Part shown: positions 1 through 10,160 of the stretch, piece by piece
Layout of the letters: each line of letters starts with the position of its first letter
How positions within the stretch are numbered: position 1 is the first letter of the stretch
Source: Treponema denticola ATCC 35405
GTDB taxonomy: Bacteria > Spirochaetota > Spirochaetia > Treponematales > Treponemataceae
NCBI RefSeq assembly: GCF_000008185.1
Contig: NC_002967.9
Coordinates: 310,001 to 374,000, forward strand
Length of the DNA: 64,000 nt
Direction: 5' to 3'
The notes under the pieces: model-generated
The model's database searches: none
What the model was told of the DNA's origin: nothing
What the model saw: the letters and a program-made list of their open reading frames with translations, nothing else
Program-made: the position numbers and the translations under genes

Positions 1-386
1 AACTCCGTAATAATTTTAGCTATTTTTACAAAATCATCATCATCGTGTAGAAGCGGAATATTATTTTCAATCGCTGTTTCTGCAATCAGCAAATCTACCG
101 TACTACGAATTGTAAAACCTTTTCTACGGCAACGGAAATTCAACAAAGCTGCATTTTCAAATGATTGAATACCTAATCTTAACGAATACAATGGTACATC
201 AATTAAATAAGATTTCAAAATAGCAAATTCTTTTTCGTCCTTTGCACCTTGCAGAATTTCTTGATAAATAAATTCATTGATACAAAAATGTTTTTCTTCC
301 TCAATCAATTTTTCAAAATATGTGGTACCGACAGTTTTCCTGCCGCGAAAAAAATTGATCAACACAGAAGTATCTACTAAAATCAT
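1..386 (-). CDS. vapC: VapC-type PIN-domain toxin (3' end outside window)
   Basis: The frame opens at the ATG at 386 and has no stop before the window edge, so the C-terminus is missing. The product begins MILVDTSVLINFF and later carries STVDLLIAETA and LLHDDDDF. These are the acidic clusters of PIN-domain ribonucleases: Asp5 in VDTS, the Asp of TVDLLIA and the C-terminal Asp run. VapC enzymes cleave tRNA or rRNA; the target here is unknown. Its ATG overlaps the TGA of the upstream antitoxin by 4 nt, so the two are translationally coupled as in vapBC operons. Confidence 0.85.
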   Translation of the reverse strand, partial: MILVDTSVLINFFRGRKTVGTTYFEKLIEEEKHFCINEFIYQEILQGAKDEKEFAILKSYLIDVPLYSLRLGIQSFENAALLNFRCRRKGFTIRSTVDLLIAETAIENNIPLLHDDDDFVKIAKIITE

Positions 387-580
387 TGAGAACTCCGCAT
401 TGCTTTATAATCATATCCATCGGCAAACTGAATTTTACCTTTTAGATCGGCAATACTATGCTGTCTTTTTTCAGCGGGAAATTCAATTGTTTCCATGTAT
501 GAAATAACCATTCGTGCCTGTTCATTATCAAGCATTGCAAAATAATCCATCGCTTTTTTTTTAAGAGCCGTTTCTACCAT
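383..580 (-). CDS. vapB: VapB-type antitoxin
   Basis: Small protein of 65 residues from the ATG at 580, which has an AAGGAGG ribosome-binding site just upstream; an earlier in-frame ATG at 604 would place that site inside the gene. An N-terminal helical part (VETALKKKAMDYF) is followed by a C-terminal stretch with LKGKIQF and YDYKAMR, the kind of tail antitoxins use to cover a PIN toxin. I recognise it by size, tail and the 4-nt overlap with the PIN gene, not by a named DNA-binding fold. It probably also represses its own promoter at 628-674. Confidence 0.75.
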   Translation of the reverse strand: MVETALKKKAMDYFAMLDNEQARMVISYMETIEFPAEKRQHSIADLKGKIQFADGYDYKAMRSSQ

Positions 581-627
581 CAAAAACCTCCTTATAAAAA
601 ACACGCCAATAGCGTGTGAGCATAACG

Positions 628-674
628 CATATTAGACCTACTAATATGATATACCAAGATATCAAGTTTTTCAA
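628..674 (-). promoter_or_regulatory. vapBC promoter with palindromic operator
   Basis: Read on the minus strand there is TTGAAA (669-674), a 17-nt spacer and TATCAT (646-651). A perfect 8-bp inverted repeat, CATATTAG/CTAATATG with a 5-nt centre (628-648), overlaps the -10 box. A second, shorter palindrome ACACGC/GCGTGT lies at 601-617 in the leader. Both are good candidates for autoregulation by the antitoxin or the complex. Confidence 0.55.
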
Positions 675-744
675 GCAATAAAAAACATTTTATCTCGCCC
701 TTACGAATGCATATACCGTATTTCAATCCATCATTTCCGTGTTG

Positions 745-2214
745 TTAAAATGTCTCCAGCTGCATTTCAAGTTCATTCTTTTTTTCACCGCACAGTTCTT
801 TGACAATCTTTCCGCCGGATAAAATCAGTACACGCGAACAGATTGTTTTGATAAACTCAATATCATGGGTGATAACGATAACAGTCTTTTTATCGTCAGC
901 AAGCCGCTTGATTATGCGACCTGCCTCTTGCATGCTTTTAAGATCAAGCCCGCTGGTGGGTTCATCAAAGATAAGGATGTCCTTTCCGCACAGTACACTG
1001 ACCGCTACTGCAAGCCGCTGCTTTTGCCCGCCGGAAAGGGAAAGCGGATGCCTCTCTTTTAGCCGGTTAAGCGAGAGTTCCGTTAACACTTCATCGATAG
1101 CGGGATCCGGCAAATCTTTGATACCTAATCGGCATTCAGCATATACGCTGTCCGTAAAAAGCTGATGACCGACATCCTGCATCACCATATATGAACGCTC
1201 TCTCCGCATTTTTCTCGATAGGGGGTTGCCGTCAAAAGATATGCTTCCCGCTGCTTCTTGTGTAAGACCGCATAACGTACGCGCCAATGTCGTTTTCCCC
1301 GCTCCATTTTCTCCCGTTATTGCAATAATTTCTCCTCCTGTTGTAGAAAACGAAATATCTTGCAGAACGGATGTATGCCCTAATTTGACGGTAATATCTT
1401 TTACTGCAAAGGTATGCCCGCCGAAAGATACGCTTACATCGGGAGATACATTTACAGTCTCAGCTTTAACATCAGCAAGATTTCTACAGCGCAATTTCAT
1501 ACTTTTTATCTGTGCTTCAGGAAGATCAACAAATGTTTTAATATCCATATCATGAGCAATCTTTCCATTTTCCATAAAAATTACCCTATCAGCTATATCC
1601 ATCAAATACCATATACGATGTTCGGCAATGATAATAGTCTTTCCCTGTAATTTGATTTTTTTAATCAGTTCGCTCAGTTCTTTGATAGAATGATAATCCA
1701 TATTAGACGAAGGTTCATCCAACACAAATATGTCAGGTGCTGCAGCATACACTGAAGCAAATGCGATCTTTTGTTTTTCTCCTCCGGAAAGTTCAAAAAT
1801 GCTGCGTTCGCGCAAATTTTGTATCTGTAAATCCTCGGTAACTTTTTCAAGGCGGCTCAGTAATTGCTCCGGAGGAAGTCCTCGGTTTTCCAAACCGAAT
1901 ACGATTTCACTATCAGTATCGGTATTAAAAAACTGTGTTCTTGGATTTTGAAAGACCGTCCCGACGCTATCGGAAAGCTGCGCAATATCCGCTTCCTCAC
2001 TGTTCATTCCATTTATAATTGCTTCTCCGGAAAATTCTCCTTCAAAAAAATGGGGAATTAAACCGTTGATTAACCGAGTCAATGTTGTTTTACCGCAGCC
2101 TGATGCGCCGCATAGCAGAACGCATTGTCCTTTCGGAATATGAAGAGATATATCACACAAATTATTTTCTTTTGTTCCATTATAAGAAAAAGAAATATTC
2201 CGTAAAGTAATCAA
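745..2214 (-). CDS. ECF transporter ATPase, two fused ABC domains (EcfA-EcfA')
   Basis: 489 residues containing two complete ABC ATPase cassettes in tandem. The first has Walker A GASGCGKT (about 36-43), signature LSGGEKQK and Walker B IFVLDEPS. The second has GENGAGKT, LSGGQKQR and ILIFDEPTSGLD. Energy-coupling factor transporters normally use two separate ATPases; here they are one chain, as in YkoD/CbiO-type fusions. The protein would power vitamin or metal uptake at the inner face of the cytoplasmic membrane. It overlaps the ecfT gene by 4 nt and ends a three-gene operon. The substrate is not visible from the ATPase. Confidence 0.92.
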   Translation of the reverse strand: MITLRNISFSYNGTKENNLCDISLHIPKGQCVLLCGASGCGKTTLTRLINGLIPHFFEGEFSGEAIINGMNSEEADIAQLSDSVGTVFQNPRTQFFNTDTDSEIVFGLENRGLPPEQLLSRLEKVTEDLQIQNLRERSIFELSGGEKQKIAFASVYAAAPDIFVLDEPSSNMDYHSIKELSELIKKIKLQGKTIIIAEHRIWYLMDIADRVIFMENGKIAHDMDIKTFVDLPEAQIKSMKLRCRNLADVKAETVNVSPDVSVSFGGHTFAVKDITVKLGHTSVLQDISFSTTGGEIIAITGENGAGKTTLARTLCGLTQEAAGSISFDGNPLSRKMRRERSYMVMQDVGHQLFTDSVYAECRLGIKDLPDPAIDEVLTELSLNRLKERHPLSLSGGQKQRLAVAVSVLCGKDILIFDEPTSGLDLKSMQEAGRIIKRLADDKKTVIVITHDIEFIKTICSRVLILSGGKIVKELCGEKKNELEMQLETF

Positions 2215-2915
2215 GGAAGAACCGCTCCTTTTACAGAATTGAAAATGATAAGTACAACAAGACTCAAGTAAAGAAGGAGGAGCAGTGCATCCATCATCCG
2301 GAACCGTATGTTTTCAAGACAGCTCCTCCGTTCAAGATGATCTATTCCCCGTGTAATAGCAGCCTGTGTTATCTCGTCGGATATTTTTGACGCTGACACA
2401 AGCATCGGTACATACACATATTCCATTGTCCGTACCGGATGAAAAAGCAATCCTGCAGGAGAAACCGATATGCCCCGCAAGGACATCGCATCCTTGATAA
2501 AACCCCATTCTTCCGTCATTGTCGGAAAATAGCGCAGCGTAATCGATAATGCAATGGTAAAACCTTTCGGCAGGTGTAAGCGGCTGATTGCCGCCAAGAA
2601 GGTACTTACCTTGGTTGTCCGGATGAGAAGACTGCCGAGCATAAAACACGGAATGAGTTTGCGTATGTATACGGCAAACATATAGAGAATGCCGCCTGCC
2701 GTTACCGGGAGGTGCGGCACTAGCAGCATCGGCAGTGCCAGCAAAATGATAAAGGCCGCACCGCTCTTAAATGCAAGCCGAATATGTTTTGCTTGTAAGA
2801 GCAGCAAAAAGGGGATAAATGTAAAAGCGCCTTCTATCAGCGTACTCTCATTCAAAAAAACCGATACACTCGTAATTGCAAGAATGAGTAATTTGGTGCG
2901 GGGATCCAAAAACAT
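2211..2915 (-). CDS. ECF transporter transmembrane protein EcfT
   Basis: 234 residues, hydrophobic with several membrane segments, starting MFLDPRTKLLIL as EcfT/CbiQ proteins do. It has two short x-R-G coupling motifs, SLRGIS (middle) and ITRGID (near the C-terminus), which in this family contact the ATPases. It sits between the S component and the ATPase: its start directly follows the stop of the S gene and its end overlaps the ATPase start by 4 nt. It is the scaffold that couples ATP hydrolysis to toppling of the S component. Confidence 0.9.
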   Translation of the reverse strand: MFLDPRTKLLILAITSVSVFLNESTLIEGAFTFIPFLLLLQAKHIRLAFKSGAAFIILLALPMLLVPHLPVTAGGILYMFAVYIRKLIPCFMLGSLLIRTTKVSTFLAAISRLHLPKGFTIALSITLRYFPTMTEEWGFIKDAMSLRGISVSPAGLLFHPVRTMEYVYVPMLVSASKISDEITQAAITRGIDHLERRSCLENIRFRMMDALLLLLYLSLVVLIIFNSVKGAVLP

Positions 2916-3518
2916 TTACACAATTCCCGCCTTTTCAAAATGTTTTTTCAGCAATTTTTTTCCGATCATTCCGCCTATTATCGCACACACAACCGTTCCC
3001 GCTATCATTGCCGGAACCACCCATCGGTTAGCACCGATTGCGTTAATGACTTCGGCAAAAGATGAAAAGTCTCCTTTTTTGCGCATAAACGCATCAAATT
3101 GAGCGGGCATCACAGCCATCGGTATATACGCCCCCATCGGTGCAAGCGCAAAAATACAATACGCCGTAAGGTTTTTCTTAAAAGATTTAAACTCGCCGAA
3201 AGATGCAATACCGTCTGCAATAAAACCGAAGATGATAAAAAAGACCGACATCATCCAAAACATTCCGGTAATAAAGAGCAACAATCCTGCTAAAATCCCC
3301 AAAATCGAAATTGCACCCCGTTTTGGAATTTTTGCGGTATATAGCATAAAAATACTGCCCGCAAACAATGCGACAATCATCGGCATAAACGGAAACGTAA
3401 CCGGCGTCATCTGCGCAACACCGCCGATGATAAAAGCAGCCGCAAAATAAACAAGCGAGAAAACGCCGATAGAAATAAAATCCTTGGTCTGTAATGTGTT
3501 AGTTTTTTTGTTTTTCAT
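2916..3518 (-). CDS. ECF transporter substrate-binding S component, Trep_Strep/MptD family
   Basis: 200 residues with about five to six membrane segments (for example the stretches after FISIGVFSLVYF and near PFMPMIVALFAGS). It resembles the Trep_Strep integral membrane family (TIGR02185), which acts as the substrate-specific component of ECF transporters. It has a good ribosome-binding site (AAGGAG) and is the first gene of the operon, preceded by promoter and operator at 3557-3608. The transported vitamin, metal or other ligand cannot be read from the sequence. Confidence 0.8.
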   Translation of the reverse strand: MKNKKTNTLQTKDFISIGVFSLVYFAAAFIIGGVAQMTPVTFPFMPMIVALFAGSIFMLYTAKIPKRGAISILGILAGLLLFITGMFWMMSVFFIIFGFIADGIASFGEFKSFKKNLTAYCIFALAPMGAYIPMAVMPAQFDAFMRKKGDFSSFAEVINAIGANRWVVPAMIAGTVVCAIIGGMIGKKLLKKHFEKAGIV

Positions 3519-3556
3519 ATTCTCCTTATATCAGCTTTAAAAGCCCCTCCCATTAA

Positions 3557-3608
3557 AAAATAGCAATGCTATTTTATTTAGTATATACAATTTCTTTTTG
3601 ATTGTCAA
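3557..3608 (-). promoter_or_regulatory. ECF operon promoter and 19-bp palindromic operator
   Basis: On the minus strand TTGACA (3603-3608), 17-nt spacer, TATACT (3580-3585). Just downstream, over the expected start of transcription, lies the palindrome AAAATAGCA-N-TGCTATTTT (3557-3575) with perfect 9-bp arms. The position fits a repressor site. The regulator is not encoded next to it. Confidence 0.65.
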
Positions 3609-3761
3609 GGTAATAAAAAACTGTTGGGGCGCATATTAATCTTTTTGAGAAATAAATATTTGCAAATTTAATACCGCTGAATTTCCAACAGTTCCCCGAT
3701 TGTTTTTTTTTGAATTTTTTGCTATTATTTTTGCTTAAATAAGATTTTGGAGAATGTGAAA

Positions 3762-5813
3762 ATGCTTGATAAGATGCGTAACATAGGAATAATGGCTCAC
3801 ATAGACGCTGGAAAAACCACCACAACCGAGCGTATTTTGTTTTATACGGGAAAAATTCATAAGATAGGCGAAATAGATGACGGTCAAGCAACCATGGACT
3901 GGATGGCACAAGAACAGGACAGGGGAATCACTATCCAAAGTGCAGCCACTACCACTTATTGGAAAAACTTTCAGATAAATATAATCGACACTCCCGGGCA
4001 CGTAGACTTTACGGCCGAGGTAGAACGTTCCTTGCGTGTCTTGGACGGAGCCGTTGCAGTCCTCTGTGCAGTCGGAGGAGTTCAGCCCCAGACCGAAACT
4101 GTTTGGCATCAGGCAGACCGGTACAAGGTTCCCCGCATTTGCTTTGTAAACAAGATGGACAGAATCGGAGCCGACTTTTTTGCAGTTTTAAAAGATGTGC
4201 ACGAAAAATTCGGCGTTGAAGTCATGCCCGTTCAAATTCCTATTGGAGCAAGCGACAGCTTTGAAGGAGTTATCGATCTTATTGCAATGAAAGAAATTCA
4301 CTGGGATGCTGCAACCGAAGGCGAAAAATACGAATATACCGCAATAGCCCAAGAGCGCCTCGCCTTGGCGGAAGAATGGCGCGAAAAAATGCTCGATACT
4401 ATTTCTTCAGCTTCGGACGAAATCACCGAGCTCATCCTTGAAGGAAAAGATGTCCCCGAAGAGCTTATCAAAAAAGAAATAAGAAAGGCGGTTTTAAATC
4501 AAAGCTATATTCCGTTTTTATGCGGGTCTGCACGAAAGAATATCGGAGTTCAACCCTTAATCGATGCAGTCGTCGACTTTTTGCCCGCCCCCAATGAGGT
4601 TCTTCCGGCAGAGGCCTTTAATCCCAAAAAGGAAGAAAAGCTTTCTGTCCCCTGCAAGGCAGAAGGAGCACCCTTAGGCCTTGTATTTAAAATTCAATAC
4701 GATAAGGATGCAGGAAGCCTTTGCTATGTCCGAATGTACTCGGGTAAAATCAAATCGGGCGATCAAGTTTTTAATACGGGAAAAAAGAAAAGAGAACGCG
4801 TAAACAGAATCTTGCGTATGCATTCAAATAAGTCGGAACAAATGGATTCCGTTCAAGCCGGAGATATTGCCGTTTTTATCGGTTTAAAAATCTCTCAGAC
4901 AGGAGATACTCTGGGCTCCGAGGGACAGCCTCTCTTGCTTGAATCCATGCAATTCCCCGAACCTGTTATTTCCGTTTCGGTAGAACCTAAAAGCTTATCG
5001 GAAAGCGACCGCTTAAAAGAGGTCTTGGAAATTCTTTCAAAGGAGGATCCGACCTTTACAAGCCGCGAAGACAGTGAAACGGGGCAGCTTATAATTTCCG
5101 GCATGGGAGAACTTCATATAGATGTTTTAACCCGCCGAATGTTGGATGATTTTAAGGTAGAAGCCAGAGTCGGAAACCCGCAGGTTACTTACAGGGAATC
5201 CATCACTACCGAAAAAACTCAAACCGAAAAATACAGCAAGCAGCTGGGCGGGAAAGACAATGAAGCTGAACTTACCCTTACTGTCCGCCCCCTTGAAAGA
5301 GGAAGCGGAAACCGCTTTGTTTCAAAAGTTAAGACCTTCCAAAAGTCCGGTTCGGGCGGCACCAATGCTCTCCCCGAAGATCTTTTAGAAGCCGTTAAGC
5401 GTTCTATTGAAGGCTGCTTTAGTTCTGGCATCAAGGTCGGTTATCCTTGCACCGACATCGAGGTAGAACTTGTTTCGGTAAAATACAATGAACTTACGGC
5501 AACCCCCTTCGCCTACGAAGCTGCCGCCGCAAAATGTTTTGATGATGCTTGCAGTGCAGCAGCCCCCGTGCTCTTGGAGCCGGTAATGGCTGTGGACATT
5601 ATGAGTCCCAAAGAATTCGTCGGAGATGCCATGAGCCAAATCACTCAGAGGGGAGGCTTAATCTCAAGCATGGATTCAAAGGCAAGTACCGACATTGTAC
5701 ACGCTCAAGCCCCCATGGCAAAGATGTTCGGCTTTTCCACCGACCTCCGTTCAGCCACTCAGGGAAGAGCATCCTTTACCATGAGCTTCAGCCATTTTGA
5801 AATTAAACGGTAG
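3762..5813 (+). CDS. fusA: Elongation factor G
   Basis: 683 residues from the ATG at 3762, chosen because TTTTGGAG lies about 9 nt upstream; the longer TTG-started frame at 3747 would contain that site. G1 is AHIDAGKT (12-19), G3 is DTPGH and G4 is NKMD, followed by the domain II, III, IV and V sequence expected for a translocase (for example the GMGELHIDV stretch). EF-G moves tRNAs and mRNA through the ribosome using GTP. Spirochaetes carry more than one EF-G; I cannot say which paralogue this is. It stands alone, not in a str operon. Confidence 0.9.
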   Translation: MLDKMRNIGIMAHIDAGKTTTTERILFYTGKIHKIGEIDDGQATMDWMAQEQDRGITIQSAATTTYWKNFQINIIDTPGHVDFTAEVERSLRVLDGAVAVLCAVGGVQPQTETVWHQADRYKVPRICFVNKMDRIGADFFAVLKDVHEKFGVEVMPVQIPIGASDSFEGVIDLIAMKEIHWDAATEGEKYEYTAIAQERLALAEEWREKMLDTISSASDEITELILEGKDVPEELIKKEIRKAVLNQSYIPFLCGSARKNIGVQPLIDAVVDFLPAPNEVLPAEAFNPKKEEKLSVPCKAEGAPLGLVFKIQYDKDAGSLCYVRMYSGKIKSGDQVFNTGKKKRERVNRILRMHSNKSEQMDSVQAGDIAVFIGLKISQTGDTLGSEGQPLLLESMQFPEPVISVSVEPKSLSESDRLKEVLEILSKEDPTFTSREDSETGQLIISGMGELHIDVLTRRMLDDFKVEARVGNPQVTYRESITTEKTQTEKYSKQLGGKDNEAELTLTVRPLERGSGNRFVSKVKTFQKSGSGGTNALPEDLLEAVKRSIEGCFSSGIKVGYPCTDIEVELVSVKYNELTATPFAYEAAAAKCFDDACSAAAPVLLEPVMAVDIMSPKEFVGDAMSQITQRGGLISSMDSKASTDIVHAQAPMAKMFGFSTDLRSATQGRASFTMSFSHFEIKR

Positions 5814-5857
5814 AAATAAAAAAAAGTCTTAGGGTTTAAATATTTCACTAATATCAG

Positions 5858-7468
5858 CTAATTCTTTATTCTTTCCTCTATTTCGTCTTTATCGATTTCA
5901 CTGATACTGCCGTCCTGTTTTGAAACAAATAAAATTTTTTGAAAGCGTTTTGCAGTTGAAATATTATTTGTAACGGCAGCGATTGCAGACTTTTTAGTAA
6001 AAATTAAATTAAACATCAAGTCTTCTATTTCCGTATTCACATTACGGGAAAACTCATCCAAAAGAAGGACGGGACAATCGGAAGTCAAAAGCAAAATTCT
6101 AGCTAATGCAATTCTACTGCGCTCTCCATCCGATACGGTTAAGTTATTCATATCCATAACAGTATCCAAGCCCTCCGGTAAGGAGTTTACAAAATGCGAT
6201 AATTTAAGTGCATTTAATATTTCCATTATATCGGAATCGGGAATAGCTTTGCCGAATACAAGATTGTCCCGCAATGAAATATTAAAAATATGTGGATGAC
6301 TCCAAAGACAAGGAATTGTATTTGCGCCTAAGGCTTTTAAATTATATGTAAGCGAGCCTGGAAACTCCGCTTCATTCATAGTAAGGATTCGTAATAAGCT
6401 TGTCTTTCCCGAACCGTTTTGTCCTACAACGGCAATTCTATCGCCTTCATTTAGTTTAAAATCGATATTATTAAATATAAGTTTATCGTTTTTAGCAAGC
6501 GAAACATTCTTTGCGTTAATCAGAGCTCCATCGCCATGAATGTTTTTCTTGTGATTGTTTTCACATTCTTCAATATAATTAAAATATTTTTTTGCTATAG
6601 GAACCGATCTTTTTATTTGCCTTGCCGCTAAAAAAATAGTTGACATGTTTTGATTAGCCAACGAAATAATAAAGATTATGTATAAAAGATTTGCCAAATT
6701 AACGCTGGGCAATGTAAAAAGACAGAAAACACTTATGACAATAGGAATAAAATAATTTTGGCCTTCAAAAAAAATATTTTTTACGGCTTCCAGTTTTTGA
6801 ATCCTATTTCTGATTTTTAAAAGCTCTTCGTCTTTTTGTAAAATAGATTTTTCGCATTCAGATTTAATCGAATTATTTAATGTTAAAAAAATCGATTGAA
6901 ATGTAGTTTTAACAATACCGCCGTAACTTATGCTCTCATCATCAAGTAAGTCGTAAGCTCCGTTTATTTGCTTATCCAAATAGGTAATAAAAATATTAGC
7001 TGATATAATTATTACCAATAAAATAGCAGGAAGAAATACTGATATGGACAATAAAAAAGCATTAAGAATAATAATATTAAAACAAGCAGCCGTAAATTGA
7101 AAACAAAAAGGAATAAGAACATTTATGTCTTGAGTATAGGACATTATATAAAAGCCCTCTTCCTCTGCCTTACGGTTGCTGTTTACCAAACTATGGTGAA
7201 AGGCCGTTTTCATCATAGGCGGTAATGCACGATAAGTAATGGAATTATTTAAAATGAGCTCATAAATACTTTGGACTATAGCATACACTACAACGGATAT
7301 CGACATAGCTAAAAGAGAAGCAAAAGGAAACCCGTCCAATATTTTATTAAGGCTCATCCTTCCTAAAACAAGAAATATGGAATTACACACATTTAGAGCA
7401 AGTAAAAAAATAAGAAGAAATGTTAAACTCTTATAAAATTTTTTGTATAAAGTATAAACGGTTTTCAT
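5858..7468 (-). CDS. ABC exporter half-transporter (permease-ATPase), second of a pair
   Basis: 536 residues: an N-terminal region of about six membrane segments and a C-terminal ATPase with Walker A GQNGSGKT, Walker B VLLLDEFS and a signature reading VSDGERS in place of LSGGQ. Half-size exporters of this plan move lipids, peptides or drugs out of the cell. The start ATG overlaps the stop of the preceding exporter gene by 4 nt with GGAGAG upstream, so it almost certainly forms a heterodimer with it. The VSDGE signature and DEFS Walker B suggest one weak ATP site. Substrate unknown. Confidence 0.88.
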   Translation of the reverse strand: MKTVYTLYKKFYKSLTFLLIFLLALNVCNSIFLVLGRMSLNKILDGFPFASLLAMSISVVVYAIVQSIYELILNNSITYRALPPMMKTAFHHSLVNSNRKAEEEGFYIMSYTQDINVLIPFCFQFTAACFNIIILNAFLLSISVFLPAILLVIIISANIFITYLDKQINGAYDLLDDESISYGGIVKTTFQSIFLTLNNSIKSECEKSILQKDEELLKIRNRIQKLEAVKNIFFEGQNYFIPIVISVFCLFTLPSVNLANLLYIIFIISLANQNMSTIFLAARQIKRSVPIAKKYFNYIEECENNHKKNIHGDGALINAKNVSLAKNDKLIFNNIDFKLNEGDRIAVVGQNGSGKTSLLRILTMNEAEFPGSLTYNLKALGANTIPCLWSHPHIFNISLRDNLVFGKAIPDSDIMEILNALKLSHFVNSLPEGLDTVMDMNNLTVSDGERSRIALARILLLTSDCPVLLLDEFSRNVNTEIEDLMFNLIFTKKSAIAAVTNNISTAKRFQKILFVSKQDGSISEIDKDEIEERIKN

Positions 7469-9150
7469 AAGTTCTCTCCTTTTTGCATATTCTGATATAC
7501 CGAATTGTAAAAGTCTTTTATCGGCGGATTCGTTAAAGCATATTTTGCTTTTATATCGACGCGGATATTTCCGGCTTGAAAATAAAGCACCCGTTCAAAG
7601 TATTGAACATGTTCGTTTTTATGAGAAATCATAATTACCGTACTATCGGTTGACATTAGGTATTTTAAAAAGCTGTCTTCAACCGCAACATCCAGAGAGC
7701 TGAAAGTTTCATCAAGAAAAAATATTTGAGGCTTTTTAATAAGCTCTCTTAAAAGTGAAACCGTAATTCTTTCCCCGTCAGATAAAGTATCGGGATCAAG
7801 AACCGTATCAAGGTCATGTAAAAACGGAATAAATTCCGCAATACCCACAGAACGAATAAGAGACTTTAAGACATCGTCGCTAATTTTTTCAAGACTATTT
7901 AAAAGCAGGTTATATCTTAACGTACCGGGCAAGACCAATCCTTTTAGATCAAGGAATGAAGTGTTTTGCAAAAAACTTTCAGAAGAGAATTCTTTTACTT
8001 CCGTACTGCCGTAGTTTACTTGCCCTTTTTGATTATAGTCTGCACCCATAAGACAATTTAAAAATACGGATTTTCCCGAGCCGGAGTCTCCTATGATTAA
8101 AACTTTTTCACATTGTTTAATATTTAGATTGACATTATTAAGAAGGTATTGGTTTCGTAAGTTCACGGTTAATGAATTAACATTGATATCATCATAATTA
8201 AATAAAGCGCTTCCTCTTTTGGCTTCTTCTTTTTGTAAAATCTCTTCAATGGGTTCAATCATTGTTTTTAGATTTTTAATATGTTCAAATATAGAAATCG
8301 TACTCAAAGGATTCGGCAATAAAATAAAAAGCATATAGAAAGGCATTATCGTGTTCCCTGCGCTCTTATCTTTAAAAAGAAATAAGGCAACCAGAAGTGA
8401 AAGAAGAGGTAAAACTTTTTGAATAATGCGCTCCAAATTATTTCGGCTTATCGCTATACCTTCCTTCTTTTTAAAACACCCGTTACAAAGTTTATCCATT
8501 TTAAAAAAAATACCTTGTTCAAAATATTTATGCGAGCTTACCGAGCGGATATCCAAGCGTCCGGAAACGGAATCTCCGAGTTCCTTGTACAAGGAGGGAG
8601 CGGTTTTTATTCTCAGCTTATCTATGTTCCGAATAAGGCGTAAAAAGAACCTATCTATTAAAAAAAATATAAATAATAATCCCAGTGACAAGACAGTCAA
8701 CATCGCACTTACATAAAAAAGTTTTATAAAAATCAAAACACAAATTACAGCATTAAAAAAAAGCCTGTATATTTTTAAAACATCATTTATAAAAAACTCG
8801 GGATAACTTTGCAATGAATCTAAAACTTGAGCATAGTTTACATCATAATAATAAGTAAAGGGAAGTCTTAAATATTTTTCTACCATATCTTTTTTTATCT
8901 GCAATTTTCTACGCCCAAAACGGATGATTGCAAAACGCGCAAGTATATTGATAAATAAAAGACCTGCAATTAAAACAAGAGTTTCTACAAGAGGTCTTGC
9001 TTGAATAGTTTTAAGGCTTAATAAATTTTCTTGAAATGCAAATAAGCGGGAAGAATATAAATCTAAAAGAATATATTGAGCCCCGAGTAAAAACAAAAAA
9101 ATAAAACTCATATAAAAAGAGAAAACTTTTAACTTTGGTTTATTTGACAT
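7465..9150 (-). CDS. ABC exporter half-transporter (permease-ATPase), first of a pair
   Basis: 561 residues with N-terminal membrane segments (starting FYMSFIFLFLLGAQYILLDL) and a C-terminal ATPase: Walker A GDSGSGKS, signature LSDGERIT, Walker B IFFLDETFSSLD. A strong AAGGAGG site precedes the ATG. It overlaps the next exporter gene by 4 nt. Both members share the altered xSDGE signature, so they are an old pair rather than a chance arrangement. Strongly AT-rich with lysine-rich loops. The promoter upstream (9168-9215 area) reads TTGACA, 17 nt, TAATAA. Confidence 0.88.
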   Translation of the reverse strand: MSNKPKLKVFSFYMSFIFLFLLGAQYILLDLYSSRLFAFQENLLSLKTIQARPLVETLVLIAGLLFINILARFAIIRFGRRKLQIKKDMVEKYLRLPFTYYYDVNYAQVLDSLQSYPEFFINDVLKIYRLFFNAVICVLIFIKLFYVSAMLTVLSLGLLFIFFLIDRFFLRLIRNIDKLRIKTAPSLYKELGDSVSGRLDIRSVSSHKYFEQGIFFKMDKLCNGCFKKKEGIAISRNNLERIIQKVLPLLSLLVALFLFKDKSAGNTIMPFYMLFILLPNPLSTISIFEHIKNLKTMIEPIEEILQKEEAKRGSALFNYDDINVNSLTVNLRNQYLLNNVNLNIKQCEKVLIIGDSGSGKSVFLNCLMGADYNQKGQVNYGSTEVKEFSSESFLQNTSFLDLKGLVLPGTLRYNLLLNSLEKISDDVLKSLIRSVGIAEFIPFLHDLDTVLDPDTLSDGERITVSLLRELIKKPQIFFLDETFSSLDVAVEDSFLKYLMSTDSTVIMISHKNEHVQYFERVLYFQAGNIRVDIKAKYALTNPPIKDFYNSVYQNMQKGENL

Positions 9151-9213
9151 TAAAACCTCCTTATATAATTACTACACTTATTATTCTATTATATATATAT
9201 TGTCAAGTTATAT

Positions 9214-10134
9214 TTATTTTAGTATACTCAAAATTTCTTCTTGTGTTAAAGCATCAACTAAAATATACTTAGCATCTATAAATCGATATTTGTCTTTTGA
9301 CAGGCGTGCTATAAAATCCTGATATTCAATATCTCCTGCGCCTTGATAAGATTCTTCATCATCTGGATCGCCGTTAATAATAACTAGGGATAATTTCCAA
9401 GAACTTATATCTTCATCTTTTACTATGTTTATATTCCTGTATTCTACACTCGGCTTATAGGGCAAAATGGTTTCTACTTCTTGGGTTAAAGTATAAAGCC
9501 CAATAATTTTTTTTGTAGCATTATCCTCAAAAAACATCTGATTTGCTGAAAAAGCATCTAAATACTGAATATCTTTAAAGAATTTACTAAATGCTTCTAT
9601 TGGATTTTCAGAATTTAAAAATCCTTCGACAATCGTATGGTTAATAGCTACTTCGCGGAAAATTCCAAAACTGATGTATTCATCCGTATCTTTATTTTCA
9701 AAATAAGATTTTATTCCGAATAAGATATCCTCGGTATAATTAAATTGATCAATATCCTCGACTGTAAAATGTTCCCCTCTTTCACTGACAATATCACTCC
9801 CTAACTTCCGGGCTAAATCTTTAATATAGGTGAGAGCAATTTGCCAATCTTCATTTGTGCTTGGCGTGAAAACTCTCACAACATACTGATTAAACTCCTT
9901 TGCAAAAGAGAGCTCAAACCCGCGAGAGCTTTCCCCATATACTCCGCATAGCAAACATTCATAATCGGCAACAGACGAGTTATAGAATTTTTCTAAATCG
10001 AAATTATTTTGTGTTTCATCAAAAGCAAATTGCTCTATCTTTTGTGAAGAAAACCCTAAACATTCTTTTACGGTCATGGGTGTTTTACTTTTAAAAAAAG
10101 TTTTTTTGTTGTTAATATAAAATGATACGCTCAT
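9214..10134 (-). CDS. DUF4299-like protein of unknown function
   Basis: 306 residues from the ATG at 10134, which follows GGAGGA by 6 nt; the frame is open 8 codons further but those lack a site. It begins MSVSFYINNKKTFF and is acidic and soluble with no signal peptide or membrane segment. The opening and overall pattern resemble the DUF4299 family, mainly known from Firmicutes, but I hold this loosely. It follows the SAP-like gene by 26 nt and precedes the exporter pair, so these four genes look like one acquired block. Confidence 0.55.
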   Translation of the reverse strand: MSVSFYINNKKTFFKSKTPMTVKECLGFSSQKIEQFAFDETQNNFDLEKFYNSSVADYECLLCGVYGESSRGFELSFAKEFNQYVVRVFTPSTNEDWQIALTYIKDLARKLGSDIVSERGEHFTVEDIDQFNYTEDILFGIKSYFENKDTDEYISFGIFREVAINHTIVEGFLNSENPIEAFSKFFKDIQYLDAFSANQMFFEDNATKKIIGLYTLTQEVETILPYKPSVEYRNINIVKDEDISSWKLSLVIINGDPDDEESYQGAGDIEYQDFIARLSKDKYRFIDAKYILVDALTQEEILSILK

Positions 10135-10160
10135 AATGTCCTCCATCGTATCTGACAAAT

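Noticed and set aside
277-507. Plus-strand frame opposite vapBC
   Set aside because: It lies across two well-supported genes, has no ribosome-binding site and no recognisable product.
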